Assembly: GCA_023395465.1 (NCBI GenBank)
Contig: JAEWZE010000250.1
Location: forward strand, 1-36,124
DNA length: 36,124 bases
Source of the DNA: Pseudomonadota bacterium
GTDB taxonomy: Bacteria; Pseudomonadota; Gammaproteobacteria; Xanthomonadales; Xanthomonadaceae
Direction: 5' to 3'
The position numbers and the translations under genes are program-made. Of this stretch, positions 12,148-20,036 are shown one piece after another (position 1 is the stretch's first letter; each line of letters starts with the position of its first letter). The notes under the pieces were generated by a model, which ran no database searches, had not been told where the DNA came from, and was given only the letters and a program-made list of their open reading frames with translations.

Positions 12148-13715
12148 GCGCTTCGGTCGCCCGAGAGCGCCTGAGCGGCGTGCTGTCCGCAGACCGCGCA
12201 GTGCGTGCCGAGCGCGCCATCGCGGAAAAGGCGACTGCGGCAGGGACGAAGCTGCGGGTGGCGGCGGGTGCGCACGAAGCCACCCGTCCGTCGCGAAGCC
12301 GAAAGCTGGCGAAGGACTGGGGCAGCGCAAACCGCATCGTTTCCCTGGACGCGAAGCAGCTGCGCGACAGCGCCCGCCAGCGCGATCGCGACCATGACGT
12401 CAGCCGCAACGGCCTGAACGTCCTGGTGCAGAACACCGTGGGCAGCGGCATCGACGTCATGCCCGCGCCGCGCCGCGCTGGCGGCGAGATCGACCGCGGA
12501 CTGGCCCAGGCCCTGCGCGACCTGTGGGACGACTGGTGGGACCGTCCGGAAGTCGGCTGGCGGCACGACTGGGGCAAGTGCCAGCAGCTGATGGCCCGCG
12601 CCTGGTTCCGCGATGGCGAGTGCTTCTACCAGACGCTGCTGGGCGCCGTGCCGTTCCTGGACCACGGTACCCGCGTGCCGCTGTCGATCGAGATGATCGA
12701 GGCGGACCTGGTGCCGCTGGACTTCAGCAATCCCGAGCGCGGCATCCGGCAGGGCGTGGAGCTCAACGCCTGGGGCCGGGCGGTGGCCTACCACGTCTAC
12801 AAGTCGCACCCCGGCGACGACAACGCCTTCGCCGTCGAGACCAAGCGTGTCCCGGCTGAGCAGCTGCACCACATCGCGCTGATCGACCGCATCCACCAGG
12901 TGCGCGGGCTGTCCGTGTTCGCCAGCGTACTGAACCGGCTGGTGGACATCGACGAGTACGAGGAATACGAGCGCATCGCCGCCAAGGTGGCCGCGTCGAT
13001 GTCGGCCCAGATCGTGAAGGGCCAGCCGGAGATGTACGGCCAGAACAACGGCATCGACGGTCTGGCTTCGCATGTGGTGGTCGAGGCCGGCACGCCTTAC
13101 CGCGCCCTCACCATGCGGCCGGGCCTTATCGCCGACGACCTGCTGCCAGGCGAGCGCGTCGAAGCCATCGATACGAAGCGCCCCAACCCGAACGCGGCCG
13201 GCTTCGTCGACGCGCAGCTGCGCCGGGCGGCAGGCGGCTTCAGCACCAGCTTCAGTTCGCTGTCGCTCAACTACAACGGCACCTATTCCGCGCAGCGGCA
13301 GGAGCTGGTGGAGAAGTGGGGCGCATACCAGATGCTGGGCGAGCAGTACGTCGCCCTCGTCGCGCGTCCGGTGTGGCGCGAGTTCGTGCGAGCTGCGATG
13401 GCGGTCGGCCTGGTCAAGCTGCCGCGAGGCTGGACCGAGCGCGAGCTCGCCGCGGCCAGCTACGTGCGCCCGGTGATGCCGTGGATCGACCCGATGAAGG
13501 AAGCCCTGGCGCGCGGCGAGATGGAAGACCGCGGCTGGCAGGCGCCGCAACAGAACACGCTGCTGATCGGAAACGACCCTGAAGAGGTCCAGCGCCTGCG
13601 CGAGGACTGGGACCGCACCCACCCGCAGGCAACAGCTGCCGCGGACCCTGCCGCAGCCCAGCGGCGCGAACTGCGCGCCGCCGCTGTCGCGGCCGTGCTC
13701 TCGGAGAGCGACTGA
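12144..13715 (+). CDS. Portal protein, lambda gpB family
   Basis: This 523-residue protein starts at a GTG overlapping the previous stop. Its family pattern is clear: a basic N-terminal region ending SARQRDRDHDVSRNGLNVLV, then QNTVGSGIDVMPAP (typical of lambda-like portals), then LPGERVEAIDTKRPN near residue 338 and a SFSSLSLNYNGTYSAQRQEL segment. The C-terminus is rich in Ala and charged residues. The portal forms the dodecameric ring at one head vertex through which the terminase pumps DNA. The stop (TGATG) overlaps the next start by one base. Confidence 0.92.
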   Translation: MSASVARERLSGVLSADRAVRAERAIAEKATAAGTKLRVAAGAHEATRPSRSRKLAKDWGSANRIVSLDAKQLRDSARQRDRDHDVSRNGLNVLVQNTVGSGIDVMPAPRRAGGEIDRGLAQALRDLWDDWWDRPEVGWRHDWGKCQQLMARAWFRDGECFYQTLLGAVPFLDHGTRVPLSIEMIEADLVPLDFSNPERGIRQGVELNAWGRAVAYHVYKSHPGDDNAFAVETKRVPAEQLHHIALIDRIHQVRGLSVFASVLNRLVDIDEYEEYERIAAKVAASMSAQIVKGQPEMYGQNNGIDGLASHVVVEAGTPYRALTMRPGLIADDLLPGERVEAIDTKRPNPNAAGFVDAQLRRAAGGFSTSFSSLSLNYNGTYSAQRQELVEKWGAYQMLGEQYVALVARPVWREFVRAAMAVGLVKLPRGWTERELAAASYVRPVMPWIDPMKEALARGEMEDRGWQAPQQNTLLIGNDPEEVQRLREDWDRTHPQATAAADPAAAQRRELRAAAVAAVLSESD

Positions 13716-15940
13716 TGCCTGATCTCGATTTCACCCTGTCCGCTCGCCTGCGCCAGGCCCTCGCCCGTGCCGCCCGCGACCAGGCGCCCGCCGCATCGGC
13801 CGAACCGCGCGGGTTCATGCGCGTGCAGGCCGCCGCGGAAGCCGACACCATCGAGCTGCTGATCTACGGGAACATCGGCGCCAGCTGGTGGGACGACGAA
13901 TCCGTCACCGCGAAGTCGGTGGTCGAGGCGCTGGCGGACACCAGCGCCAGCACCATCGAGGTGCGGATCAACAGCTACGGCGGCAGCGTCAGCGACGGCG
14001 TGGCCATCCACAACGAGCTGCGCCGTCAGGCCAAGGCGGGGGTGACCGTCAACGTCACGGTCGACGGTGTGGCCTGCTCGATCGCCTCGCTGATCGCCGC
14101 GGCCGGCGACCACGTGCGCATGCCGAACAACGCGCTGCAGATGCTCCACGCGCCGTGGGGCACGCTGTACGTGGACGGCAACGCCAAGCAGATCCGCGAG
14201 CTGGCCGAAGAGTTCGCCCAGGTACTCGACGTGTTCGGCAAGGCCATGTCCGGCAGCTACGCCCGCAAGACCGGCAAGCCCGCATCGGACTTCGACGCCA
14301 TGTGGGCCAGCGGCAAGGACTACTGGTACACGGCCGACGACGCCAAGGCCGCGGGTTTGTGCGACGAAGTGCTGGATGCCGAGGCCGCCGCCGGCGAGGG
14401 CGACGACGACCTGGACGACGAAGCCGCCGCGCAGGCCGATGTGCAGCGCTTGCTTGCCCAGGCGCCCCAGGCGCTTGCCGGTGCCGTGCGCGCCGCAGCC
14501 ACCCGAGCAATCGCCGCCGCCAGCCAGAGGCCGGCAGCGCCACCGAATCCGCCGGCCGCCCAGGCCGCGACCCCGCCGGCGGATGCCGGTTCCAACACCA
14601 CCCACGAGGAAAGCACCATGCCCGCAGACAACACCACGGTCGCGGCCGCCACCACGCAGGCCGTCTCCGCCGCGCTGGACAACCTGCGCGCCCGCAACGA
14701 AGCCATCCGCGCCATCGCCGAACCGCACCTGGCCAACGCCGAGGTGCGCGCCCTGTACGACAGCGTGATCGCCGAGGCCGACACCTCCGTGACCGCTGCG
14801 GACGTCGGCACGCAGATCCTGGCGATCCTCGGCAAGAACCGCGGCCCGCTGGGCGCCACCGCCACGCCGGGGGCGGACGAGCGCGACAACCGCGTGCGTG
14901 GCATGACCGCCGCGCTGCAGGCCCGTCTGGGCCATGAGCGCAGCGAGGCCGGCAACCAGTATCGCGGCCTGTCGCTGTACGACATGGCTGCCGCGTGCGC
15001 CCAGGCCGCCGGCGTGAACACCCGCGGCATGGAGCGCGAGGAGGTGGTGCGTGCCGCCATCACCCATACCTCCAGCGACTTCCCGCAGATCGCCGGCAAC
15101 GCAGTGCGCACCTCGGTGCTGCGTGGCTACAACGAGTTCCCCGAGGTCTTCCCGGAGTTCACCCGCGCCGTCAGCGTGTCGGACTTCAAGAAGCAGTCGC
15201 TGGCGGGCCTGGGGCAGTTCATCGGCATCGATGAGATTCCGGAGGGCGGGGAGTACCCCTACGGCACCTTCTCCAGCATCGGCCAGGAGCTGCAGCTGAA
15301 GAAGACCGGCGCGATCTTCTCGATCACCGACGAGGCGATCATCAACGACGACCTCGGCCTGTTCGACAGCGTGCCGCAGAAGATGGGCGCCGCTGCCAAG
15401 CGCGGCCTGGGCGATCGCGTGTTCGCGCTGCTCACCAGCAACCCGACGCTGTCGGATGGCGTCGCCCTGTTCCACGCCAACCACAACAACCTGCTCACGG
15501 GCGCTGCGCCCACCACGGCGGCCATCGACGCGATGATCGCCAAGATGGCCCTGCAGCTGGACAGCGCCGGCAACCCGATCCGCGTCCCGCTGAAGTTCAT
15601 CCTGGTGCCGGTGGGCCTGGGTGGCGTGGTGCGCCAGATCCTCGACAGCCAGTACGAGATCGGCGGATCGAAGAACCTCACCGCGCCGAACTACGTCCGC
15701 GGCCGCTTCACGGTGATCGAGGATCCGCGCCTGGACCGCAACAGCACCACGGCCTTCTACGGCGTGGCCGACCCGGCCGTGGTCGACGGCATCGTGGTGG
15801 CCTACCGCGATGGCGTGCGCGAGCCGCGCGTCACGCAGAAGGAAGGCTGGAACGTCGACGGCATCGAATTCAAGGTCCGCCTCGACGCCGCCCCGGGCAT
15901 CGCCTCCTACGTCGCCCTCAACAAGAACCCCGGCGCGTGA
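13715..15940 (+). CDS. ClpP-like prohead protease / major capsid protein fusion
   Basis: This 741-residue protein combines two head functions. Residues about 45-225 are a ClpP/S14-type prohead protease: IEVRINSYGGSVSDGVAIHN, catalytic Ser122 in VACSIASLIA, and His145 in MLHAPWG. Residues about 230-310 are Ala/Pro/Asp-rich and disordered. Residues about 310-741 are the scaffold-like and major capsid part, with the capsid-type run EFTRAVSVSDFKKQSLAGL, then FSITDEAIINDDLGLFDSVP and VALFHANHNNLL, which resembles Mu gpT-like capsids. Such protease-capsid fusions are a known phage arrangement. An in-frame ATG with its own ribosome site at 14618 could make the capsid part alone. It starts by a TGATG overlap with the portal gene. 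Confidence 0.9.
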   Translation: MPDLDFTLSARLRQALARAARDQAPAASAEPRGFMRVQAAAEADTIELLIYGNIGASWWDDESVTAKSVVEALADTSASTIEVRINSYGGSVSDGVAIHNELRRQAKAGVTVNVTVDGVACSIASLIAAAGDHVRMPNNALQMLHAPWGTLYVDGNAKQIRELAEEFAQVLDVFGKAMSGSYARKTGKPASDFDAMWASGKDYWYTADDAKAAGLCDEVLDAEAAAGEGDDDLDDEAAAQADVQRLLAQAPQALAGAVRAAATRAIAAASQRPAAPPNPPAAQAATPPADAGSNTTHEESTMPADNTTVAAATTQAVSAALDNLRARNEAIRAIAEPHLANAEVRALYDSVIAEADTSVTAADVGTQILAILGKNRGPLGATATPGADERDNRVRGMTAALQARLGHERSEAGNQYRGLSLYDMAAACAQAAGVNTRGMEREEVVRAAITHTSSDFPQIAGNAVRTSVLRGYNEFPEVFPEFTRAVSVSDFKKQSLAGLGQFIGIDEIPEGGEYPYGTFSSIGQELQLKKTGAIFSITDEAIINDDLGLFDSVPQKMGAAAKRGLGDRVFALLTSNPTLSDGVALFHANHNNLLTGAAPTTAAIDAMIAKMALQLDSAGNPIRVPLKFILVPVGLGGVVRQILDSQYEIGGSKNLTAPNYVRGRFTVIEDPRLDRNSTTAFYGVADPAVVDGIVVAYRDGVREPRVTQKEGWNVDGIEFKVRLDAAPGIASYVALNKNPGA
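14603..14620 (+). promoter_or_regulatory. Internal ribosome site and ATG for free capsid protein
   Basis: Within the fusion gene, ACGAGGAAAGCACC is followed by an in-frame ATG at 14618 (codon 302), with AGGAAAG at ideal spacing. Translation from here would give about 440 residues starting MPADNTTVAAATTQ, that is scaffold-like segment plus capsid domain without the protease. Lambda uses a comparable internal start in its protease/scaffold gene. Confidence 0.65.
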
Positions 15941-16026
15941 CGGGAAGGGTGCCGGCGGCCTGAACCACCGCCAGCACCGCTCGCCCCACGGCCTTTCCTC
16001 AACGCCAGCAACGGGAGATCACCAAC

Positions 16027-16350
16027 ATGGCGAAGAACTTCAAGCGCAAGGGGGAGACGATCGATTTCATCGCCTCCGCCAACACCCTGTCCGGCGACCT
16101 GGTGCTGGTCGGCACCGTGGCATCCGTCAGCCTCAGCGATGTGGCCAACGGCCAGCCGGGCGTCGGCCACGTCGAAGGCGTCTGGGAGCTGCCGGCCGTC
16201 TCCGCGGCAACCGCAGCCGTCGGCGCCGTCGCGTACGTCACCAGTGGCGGCAACGTCACCGGGACGGCCACCGACAACACCCGCATCGGCGTGTTCTGGG
16301 AGGCCAAGACCAATGGGCAGACCACCGCCCTGGTCAAGCTCAACGCGTAA
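16027..16350 (+). CDS. DUF2190 family head decoration-like protein
   Basis: This 107-residue protein begins MAKNFKRKGETIDFIASANT and continues with LVGTVASVSLSDVANGQPGV. The pattern of a short beta-rich protein with KxGxTIDFTAxAA...G.LV.VG is typical of DUF2190, found right after capsid genes and thought to decorate or stabilise heads. A ribosome site, GGGAGATC, lies upstream. It sits 86 bases after the capsid gene and is followed at once by a strong terminator, so these two abundant structural proteins end a transcript segment. Confidence 0.85.
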   Translation: MAKNFKRKGETIDFIASANTLSGDLVLVGTVASVSLSDVANGQPGVGHVEGVWELPAVSAATAAVGAVAYVTSGGNVTGTATDNTRIGVFWEAKTNGQTTALVKLNA

Positions 16351-16359
16351 GCCAAGGGA

Positions 16360-16398
16360 CCGTCGCCGCCAGGCCTGGTTCGGCGGCGACGGATTTTT
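16360..16398 (+). terminator. Strong intrinsic terminator after head genes
   Basis: CCGTCGCCGCC (16360-16370) pairs perfectly over 11 bases with GGCGGCGACGG (16382-16392) around an 11-base loop. It is followed by A and five T residues (16394-16398). It lies between the DUF2190 gene and the lysis cassette, in the middle of same-direction late genes. Confidence 0.85.
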
Positions 16399-16419
16399 CA
16401 GAGCAGTCGGACAGGGGCG

Positions 16420-16710
16420 ATGAGCGAACAGCATATGCACATCGAAGACGCCATGGAGTCGAAGTTCGCCAAGGTCGCGGTGCGGATCTTCGTGTGGCTG
16501 GCGCCCTTCGTGATTGCCGCCTTCGCATGGTTCATCACCGCGCAGCTGGGCGACATCAAGGCCATGCAGGCCGAACAGACCACAAAGCTGCAGGGCGTCA
16601 CGGGCGATGTCCAGGTGCTCAACGCCAAGCTCGATAGCGGCGTGATCTGGCGCATCACCGAACTCGAACGCCGCGTCAACACCGTCGAAGCCGCGCAGAA
16701 GACCCCATGA
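16420..16710 (+). CDS. Small membrane protein of lysis cassette (holin-associated, XhlA-like layout)
   Basis: This 96-residue protein starts MSEQHMHIEDAMESKFAKVA. It has one hydrophobic helix at about residues 21-41 (VRIFVWLAPFVIAAFAWFIT), then a charged coiled-coil-like tail with heptads (IKAMQAEQTTKLQGV, ITELERRVNTVEAAQK). A CAGGGG ribosome site precedes it. A single helix plus coiled coil next to a second membrane protein and an endolysin resembles holin-associated proteins. The exact family is not certain. Overlaps the next gene by four bases. Confidence 0.6.
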   Translation: MSEQHMHIEDAMESKFAKVAVRIFVWLAPFVIAAFAWFITAQLGDIKAMQAEQTTKLQGVTGDVQVLNAKLDSGVIWRITELERRVNTVEAAQKTP

Positions 16711-17078
16711 AGACCGCCATCGCCAAGCTCCGCAGCTTCGTCTACGCCTCGCAGGAGTTCACCCTCTGGCTGCCCGGCCTGGTGGTGCTCAGCGTGCTGG
16801 GGTTCGTGTTCCTCGGCAGCTTCGTCAAGCTGGGCGGCGATGCGATCGCGTGGCTGGCCGAGCTGCCCGTGCTGTGCGCCTACGCCGCGGCGTGGCTCGG
16901 CTGCGGCTGGCTCATCAAGGCCGTCTACATGCACGACATCCCCCGCGCGAAGGAAGTCGAGCTGCAGGCAAAGGCGCTCGCCGGCGACACGAGCGCGCAG
17001 TGGCTCATCCGGCAGGACCGCATCGAAACCTTCGTCGCGCTGCTGCTGGCGCTCGCCTTCTTCTGGCCGCCGAGGTAA
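16707..17078 (+). CDS. Probable holin (three membrane helices)
   Basis: This 123-residue membrane protein starts MKTAIAKLRSFVYASQEFTL. Hydrophobic helices lie at about 22-42 (LPGLVVLSVLGFVFLGSFV), 50-70 (LAELPVLCAYAAAWLGCGWL) and 106-120 (FVALLLALAFFWP). A charged loop stands between the second and third. Size, helix number and position before the endolysin fit a holin, which makes pores that release or activate the endolysin. No family motif was recognised, so the call rests on topology and context. Confidence 0.6.
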   Translation: MKTAIAKLRSFVYASQEFTLWLPGLVVLSVLGFVFLGSFVKLGGDAIAWLAELPVLCAYAAAWLGCGWLIKAVYMHDIPRAKEVELQAKALAGDTSAQWLIRQDRIETFVALLLALAFFWPPR

Positions 17079-17083
17079 CCGCC

Positions 17084-17941
17084 ATGCGCGCGTTCACCAT
17101 CGCCTTGCTTTCGCTGCTGCTGGCCGCCTGCACCCAGGCGCCGGCCGCGGCCCTGCCGCCCGTCGCGACGACGCCGGCGTCCCCCACCGTGCCCGCGGAG
17201 CCGGTGGTCGAGGCAGTGCAGTCCGCAACGGCCGCCATCGTGGCGCCCACGATGGAAGCCGCCCGCGAGGCGGTGCAGGCCGTGGTGGCCCCGTCGCCGG
17301 CAGACGCCCCTAAGCTTGTCTCGCCGGCGGCGGCCAACCCCCGCCTGTCGCCCGCCGGGCTGGCGCACCTGGTGCGCTGGGAGATCGGCAGTGCGCAGCG
17401 CTATGAACGGCTGTATCGCTCCCCGATCTGGCCCCAGGGCGCCAGCGGCGTCACCTGGTGCATCGGCTATGACGGCGGGCACCAGACAGCCCGCACCATT
17501 CGCGCCGACTGGTCCGCGCACCCCGACGTCGAGCGCCTCGCCACCACGGCCGGCCTCACCGGCACCGCCGCCCGCGCCGCACTGCCGCGCTACCGCGACA
17601 TCACCACCCCGTTCCCGTACTGCCAGGACGTGTTCCTCAGCGCCAGCGTGCCCACGTACATGCGCACGGCCACGCGCGCCTACGGCGAGGGCTTGGCCGC
17701 GCAGCCGCAGGGCGTCATCGACGCGCTGTTCGGCAACACCTACAACCGCGGAGGCAGCATGGTGGGCAGCCGCAACGCCGAGAAGCGGCGAATCCGCGAC
17801 GACTGCCTGCCCGCCAGCGACTACGCCTGCCTCGCTGCGCAGCTGCGCGCGCAGTGCCGGCTGTGGATCGGCACCAGCCTGCAGGACGGGCTGTGCGCGC
17901 GTCGCGAGAGTGAGGCTCTGCTGGTGGAGGCGTCGCGATGA
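17084..17941 (+). CDS. Lipoprotein endolysin, lysozyme-like muramidase
   Basis: The ATG at 17084 follows GAGGTAACC and gives 285 residues. The N-terminus MRAFTIALLSLLLAACTQ is a lipoprotein signal with a LAAC lipobox, Cys16. Residues 17-88 are an Ala/Pro/Val-rich linker. The catalytic part starts with LSPAGLAHLVRWEIGSAQRY (candidate catalytic Glu100). It continues with WPQGASGVTWCIGYDGG, a signature of phage lysozyme-like proteins (WPGGxSGVTIGxGYD), and ALFGNTYNRGGSM. Known role: cuts peptidoglycan. A lipobox would place the enzyme on a membrane, tethered by a linker of about 70 residues, instead of free in the cytoplasm. It overlaps the Rz-like gene by four bases. Confidence 0.8.
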   Translation: MRAFTIALLSLLLAACTQAPAAALPPVATTPASPTVPAEPVVEAVQSATAAIVAPTMEAAREAVQAVVAPSPADAPKLVSPAAANPRLSPAGLAHLVRWEIGSAQRYERLYRSPIWPQGASGVTWCIGYDGGHQTARTIRADWSAHPDVERLATTAGLTGTAARAALPRYRDITTPFPYCQDVFLSASVPTYMRTATRAYGEGLAAQPQGVIDALFGNTYNRGGSMVGSRNAEKRRIRDDCLPASDYACLAAQLRAQCRLWIGTSLQDGLCARRESEALLVEASR

Positions 17942-18405
17942 GCTGGTTCTCCAGGCTCACGGTCAAGCCGCTGCTGTACGTGGTGGTCGCGCAGCTGGCC
18001 ATCATCGCCGCCATGTCAGGCTGGATGGCCGAGCAGGGCGCGCAACATGACGCCGAGACGGCACGCCTGCAGGGGCGGGTCACCTTCACCGCAGGCCAGC
18101 GCGACATCGCGCGCACCGAGACCGAGGCATGGAAGCGCACCGCCGAGACGCTGCAGGGCGCGGCGACACAATGGTCGGCCGCCGTCGAAACGCTGCAGGG
18201 CCTGTTGCGCGACGCCCAGGGCGAGCGCCGGCGGCTGGACGCCGAGGGCCGCGCCGCCATTGCCGCCGCCGAAACGCGCGCCACCGATGCCAACCGCACG
18301 CTCGCTGCATGGACGCGGCGCTATGCCGAGCAAGTGCGCGTGGGCGACTGCGCCGCGGCCCTCAACGCCGTCCAGACCGCGTGCCCCGCGCTGGAGAAAT
18401 ACTGA
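17938..18405 (+). CDS. Rz: Rz-like inner-membrane spanin subunit
   Basis: This 155-residue protein has an N-terminal signal-anchor helix at about 11-29 (LLYVVVAQLAIIAAMSG), then a long periplasmic helical part rich in Ala, Glu and Arg (TETEAWKRTAETLQGAATQW, LRDAQGERRRLDAEGRAAIA). Two Cys lie near the end. This is the layout of Rz, which spans the periplasm and pairs with the Rz1 lipoprotein to fuse the membranes in the last step of lysis. The call rests on topology and on the lipoprotein that follows at once (TGATG). Confidence 0.8.
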   Translation: MSWFSRLTVKPLLYVVVAQLAIIAAMSGWMAEQGAQHDAETARLQGRVTFTAGQRDIARTETEAWKRTAETLQGAATQWSAAVETLQGLLRDAQGERRRLDAEGRAAIAAAETRATDANRTLAAWTRRYAEQVRVGDCAAALNAVQTACPALEKY

Positions 18406-18701
18406 TGCGCACCCTGATCGCGCTCGCCCTGATGGCCGCCCTTGGCGCCTGCGCCACGGACGACCAACTGCAGAAGCCCGACCTGCCCGGGACCGGACCG
18501 GCCGCAGAGCCGAAGGTCGTGATCGTCGAGAAGCTGGTGTACGTCCCCATCCCGGCCAGCATCACCCGGCCCGAGCCGATCGCAGAAGGCCCGATCAACC
18601 AATGCTTCCAGGTGGCTGCAGAACGCCGCGCCGCCCTCGAGCGCGCGAACGCCAAGCTCGCCCAGTGCGCCGCGGTGCACGGCACCGAGGTGGTGCCGTG
18701 A
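18405..18701 (+). CDS. Rz1: Rz1-like outer-membrane lipoprotein spanin subunit
   Basis: The ATG at 18405 shares one base with the Rz-like stop. The 98-residue product starts MRTLIALALMAALGACATDD with a LGAC lipobox (Cys16). A Pro-rich stretch follows (QKPDLPGTGPAAEPK, YVPIPASITRPEPIAEGPIN), then a short helical tail. A Pro-rich small lipoprotein after Rz fits Rz1. Unlike lambda, the gene is not nested within Rz but follows it end to end, which gives a longer Rz1. The stop overlaps the next GTG. Confidence 0.8.
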   Translation: MRTLIALALMAALGACATDDQLQKPDLPGTGPAAEPKVVIVEKLVYVPIPASITRPEPIAEGPINQCFQVAAERRAALERANAKLAQCAAVHGTEVVP

Positions 18702-18877
18702 CGGGCGCCCACTTCGAGACCTTCGTCGATCGCGCCGGCGCGTGGCGCTGGCGCCTGGTGGCGGGCAACGGCCGCGTCGTCGCCGTGGGCGAAGCGCACA
18801 CCCGCGAGCGCGACGCCCGCCGCGCGGCGCTCACCGTCGCCAGGCTGGCGCCGGGCGCCAAGGTGGTGTCGGCATGA
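18698..18877 (+). CDS. DUF1508 (YegP-like) small protein
   Basis: The GTG at 18698 overlaps the Rz1 stop (GTGA). The 59-residue product reads TGAHFETFVDRAGAWRWRLV, then AGNGRVVAVGEAHTRERDAR. The pattern FExxxDxxGxWRWRLxAxNGxxVAxxxEx is that of DUF1508, a small beta-alpha domain seen in YegP. The function is not established. It ends four bases into the next structural gene. It may be passenger cargo or a small DNA/peptide-binding domain. Confidence 0.75.
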   Translation: MTGAHFETFVDRAGAWRWRLVAGNGRVVAVGEAHTRERDARRAALTVARLAPGAKVVSA

Positions 18878-19689
18878 GCGTGCCGCTGCGCATCGAAGTG
18901 GACGCCGACGGCATGCTGGCCCGCCAGTTCACCGAGCTGGAGCGCACCCAGCTGCCGTTCGCCGCCATGCAGGCCAGCAATGCCGTGGCGTTCGAGCTGC
19001 GCAACACCTGGAAGACCACGGCACAGCGCGTGTTCGACCGGCCCACGCCGTTCACTACCAACGCCATCCTGTACCGCAAGGCCACGAAGGCGCAGCCGTT
19101 CGCCGAGGTGTTCATCCGCGACGAGGCCGCCAAGGGCACGCCGCCGGCCAAGTACCTGCTCCCGCAGGTGGAGGGCGGCAGCCGCCGCCCGAAGGGCATG
19201 GAGGCGCTGCTGCGCTCCAGCGGCGGTGGCGGCCAGGCCTGGTTGCCGGCGGGCATGTTCGCCGTGCCGGGCAAAGGCGCGGACCTGGACGGCTACGGCA
19301 ACGTGCCCTCGCGCGTGGTGCGGCAGATCATCTCGCAGCTGGGCGCGGGGCGAGAGGCCGGCTACGTGTCCAACGAGAGCGAGAAGTCGCGCACGCGCCG
19401 CAAGCGCCGCGGCGGCTCCGACTACTTCGTCCTGCGCCGCAAGAATGGCAACCTGCTGCCGGGCATCTACCGCCGCCGTGAGATGGCTGCCGGCGACGCC
19501 GCGCGCCGCGCCATCGGCGCTCGCAGCCGCATCGACAGCATCTTCATCTTCGTCCGCGCGCCTGTGTACCGCCGCCGCTTCGACATCTTCGGCCTCGCCC
19601 AGCGGCAGTGGAACAAGCTGATGCCGTTCTTCTTCGAGCGCGAGCTGGCCAAGGCCGTGCAGAACGCCACCCTGCGGGGGCGCCGATGA
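18874..19689 (+). CDS. Structural protein near head-tail interface, unknown family (271 aa)
   Basis: The ATG at 18874 overlaps the DUF1508 stop. The 271-residue product starts MSVPLRIEVDADGMLARQFT, and an N-terminal helical region (MQASNAVAFELRNTWKTTAQ) follows. The middle is basic and Gly-rich (KSRTRRKRRGG near 170). The last 70 residues are basic and aromatic (IFVRAPVYRRRFDIFGLAQR). Order after the head genes and before the two connector-like genes suggests a tail-completion or minor structural role, as for gp10/HK97-type connectors. No motif allows a firm name. Confidence 0.6.
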   Translation: MSVPLRIEVDADGMLARQFTELERTQLPFAAMQASNAVAFELRNTWKTTAQRVFDRPTPFTTNAILYRKATKAQPFAEVFIRDEAAKGTPPAKYLLPQVEGGSRRPKGMEALLRSSGGGGQAWLPAGMFAVPGKGADLDGYGNVPSRVVRQIISQLGAGREAGYVSNESEKSRTRRKRRGGSDYFVLRRKNGNLLPGIYRRREMAAGDAARRAIGARSRIDSIFIFVRAPVYRRRFDIFGLAQRQWNKLMPFFFERELAKAVQNATLRGRR

Positions 19690-20036
19690 GCCAGCGCGCC
19701 TTCCTGCAGGCGTTCGACGCCGCGGCGTTCAGCGCATTCGCCGCCGCGGGCCTGGCCGACGCGGCCGAGTACCTGCCGCCGCACGCGATGCCCGGCACGC
19801 CGGCCACGCCGTGCACCGTGCTGGTCGACCGCGACGTCGAGGACTTCGGCGACGAGGTCGCGCCGGTCTCCACGTTCCGCACCCGCATCACCTTCCAGCG
19901 CCTGGAGGTGACGGCGAAGGAGGGCGGCGTGGTGTCGCTGCTGGACGCCAACGGGCTGGTGGCCGAGGTGTTCACCCTCGCCCAGCGCACGCGCCACGAC
20001 GAAGGCATCAGCGCCTGGTGGGTGCAGCATGGCTAG
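19686..20036 (+). CDS. Head-tail connector-like protein (gpFII position)
   Basis: This 116-residue protein starts MSQRAFLQAFDAAAFSAFAA and continues with beta strands (TPCTVLVDRDVEDFGDEVAP, FRTRITFQRLEVTAKEGGV, GLVAEVFTLAQRTRHDEGIS). A helical N-terminus followed by a beta domain with a VxVDRDVE-like strand matches the size and pattern of FII-type head-tail attachment proteins. The ATG overlaps the previous stop by four bases; its own end overlaps the next gene by eight. Confidence 0.6.
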   Translation: MSQRAFLQAFDAAAFSAFAAAGLADAAEYLPPHAMPGTPATPCTVLVDRDVEDFGDEVAPVSTFRTRITFQRLEVTAKEGGVVSLLDANGLVAEVFTLAQRTRHDEGISAWWVQHG

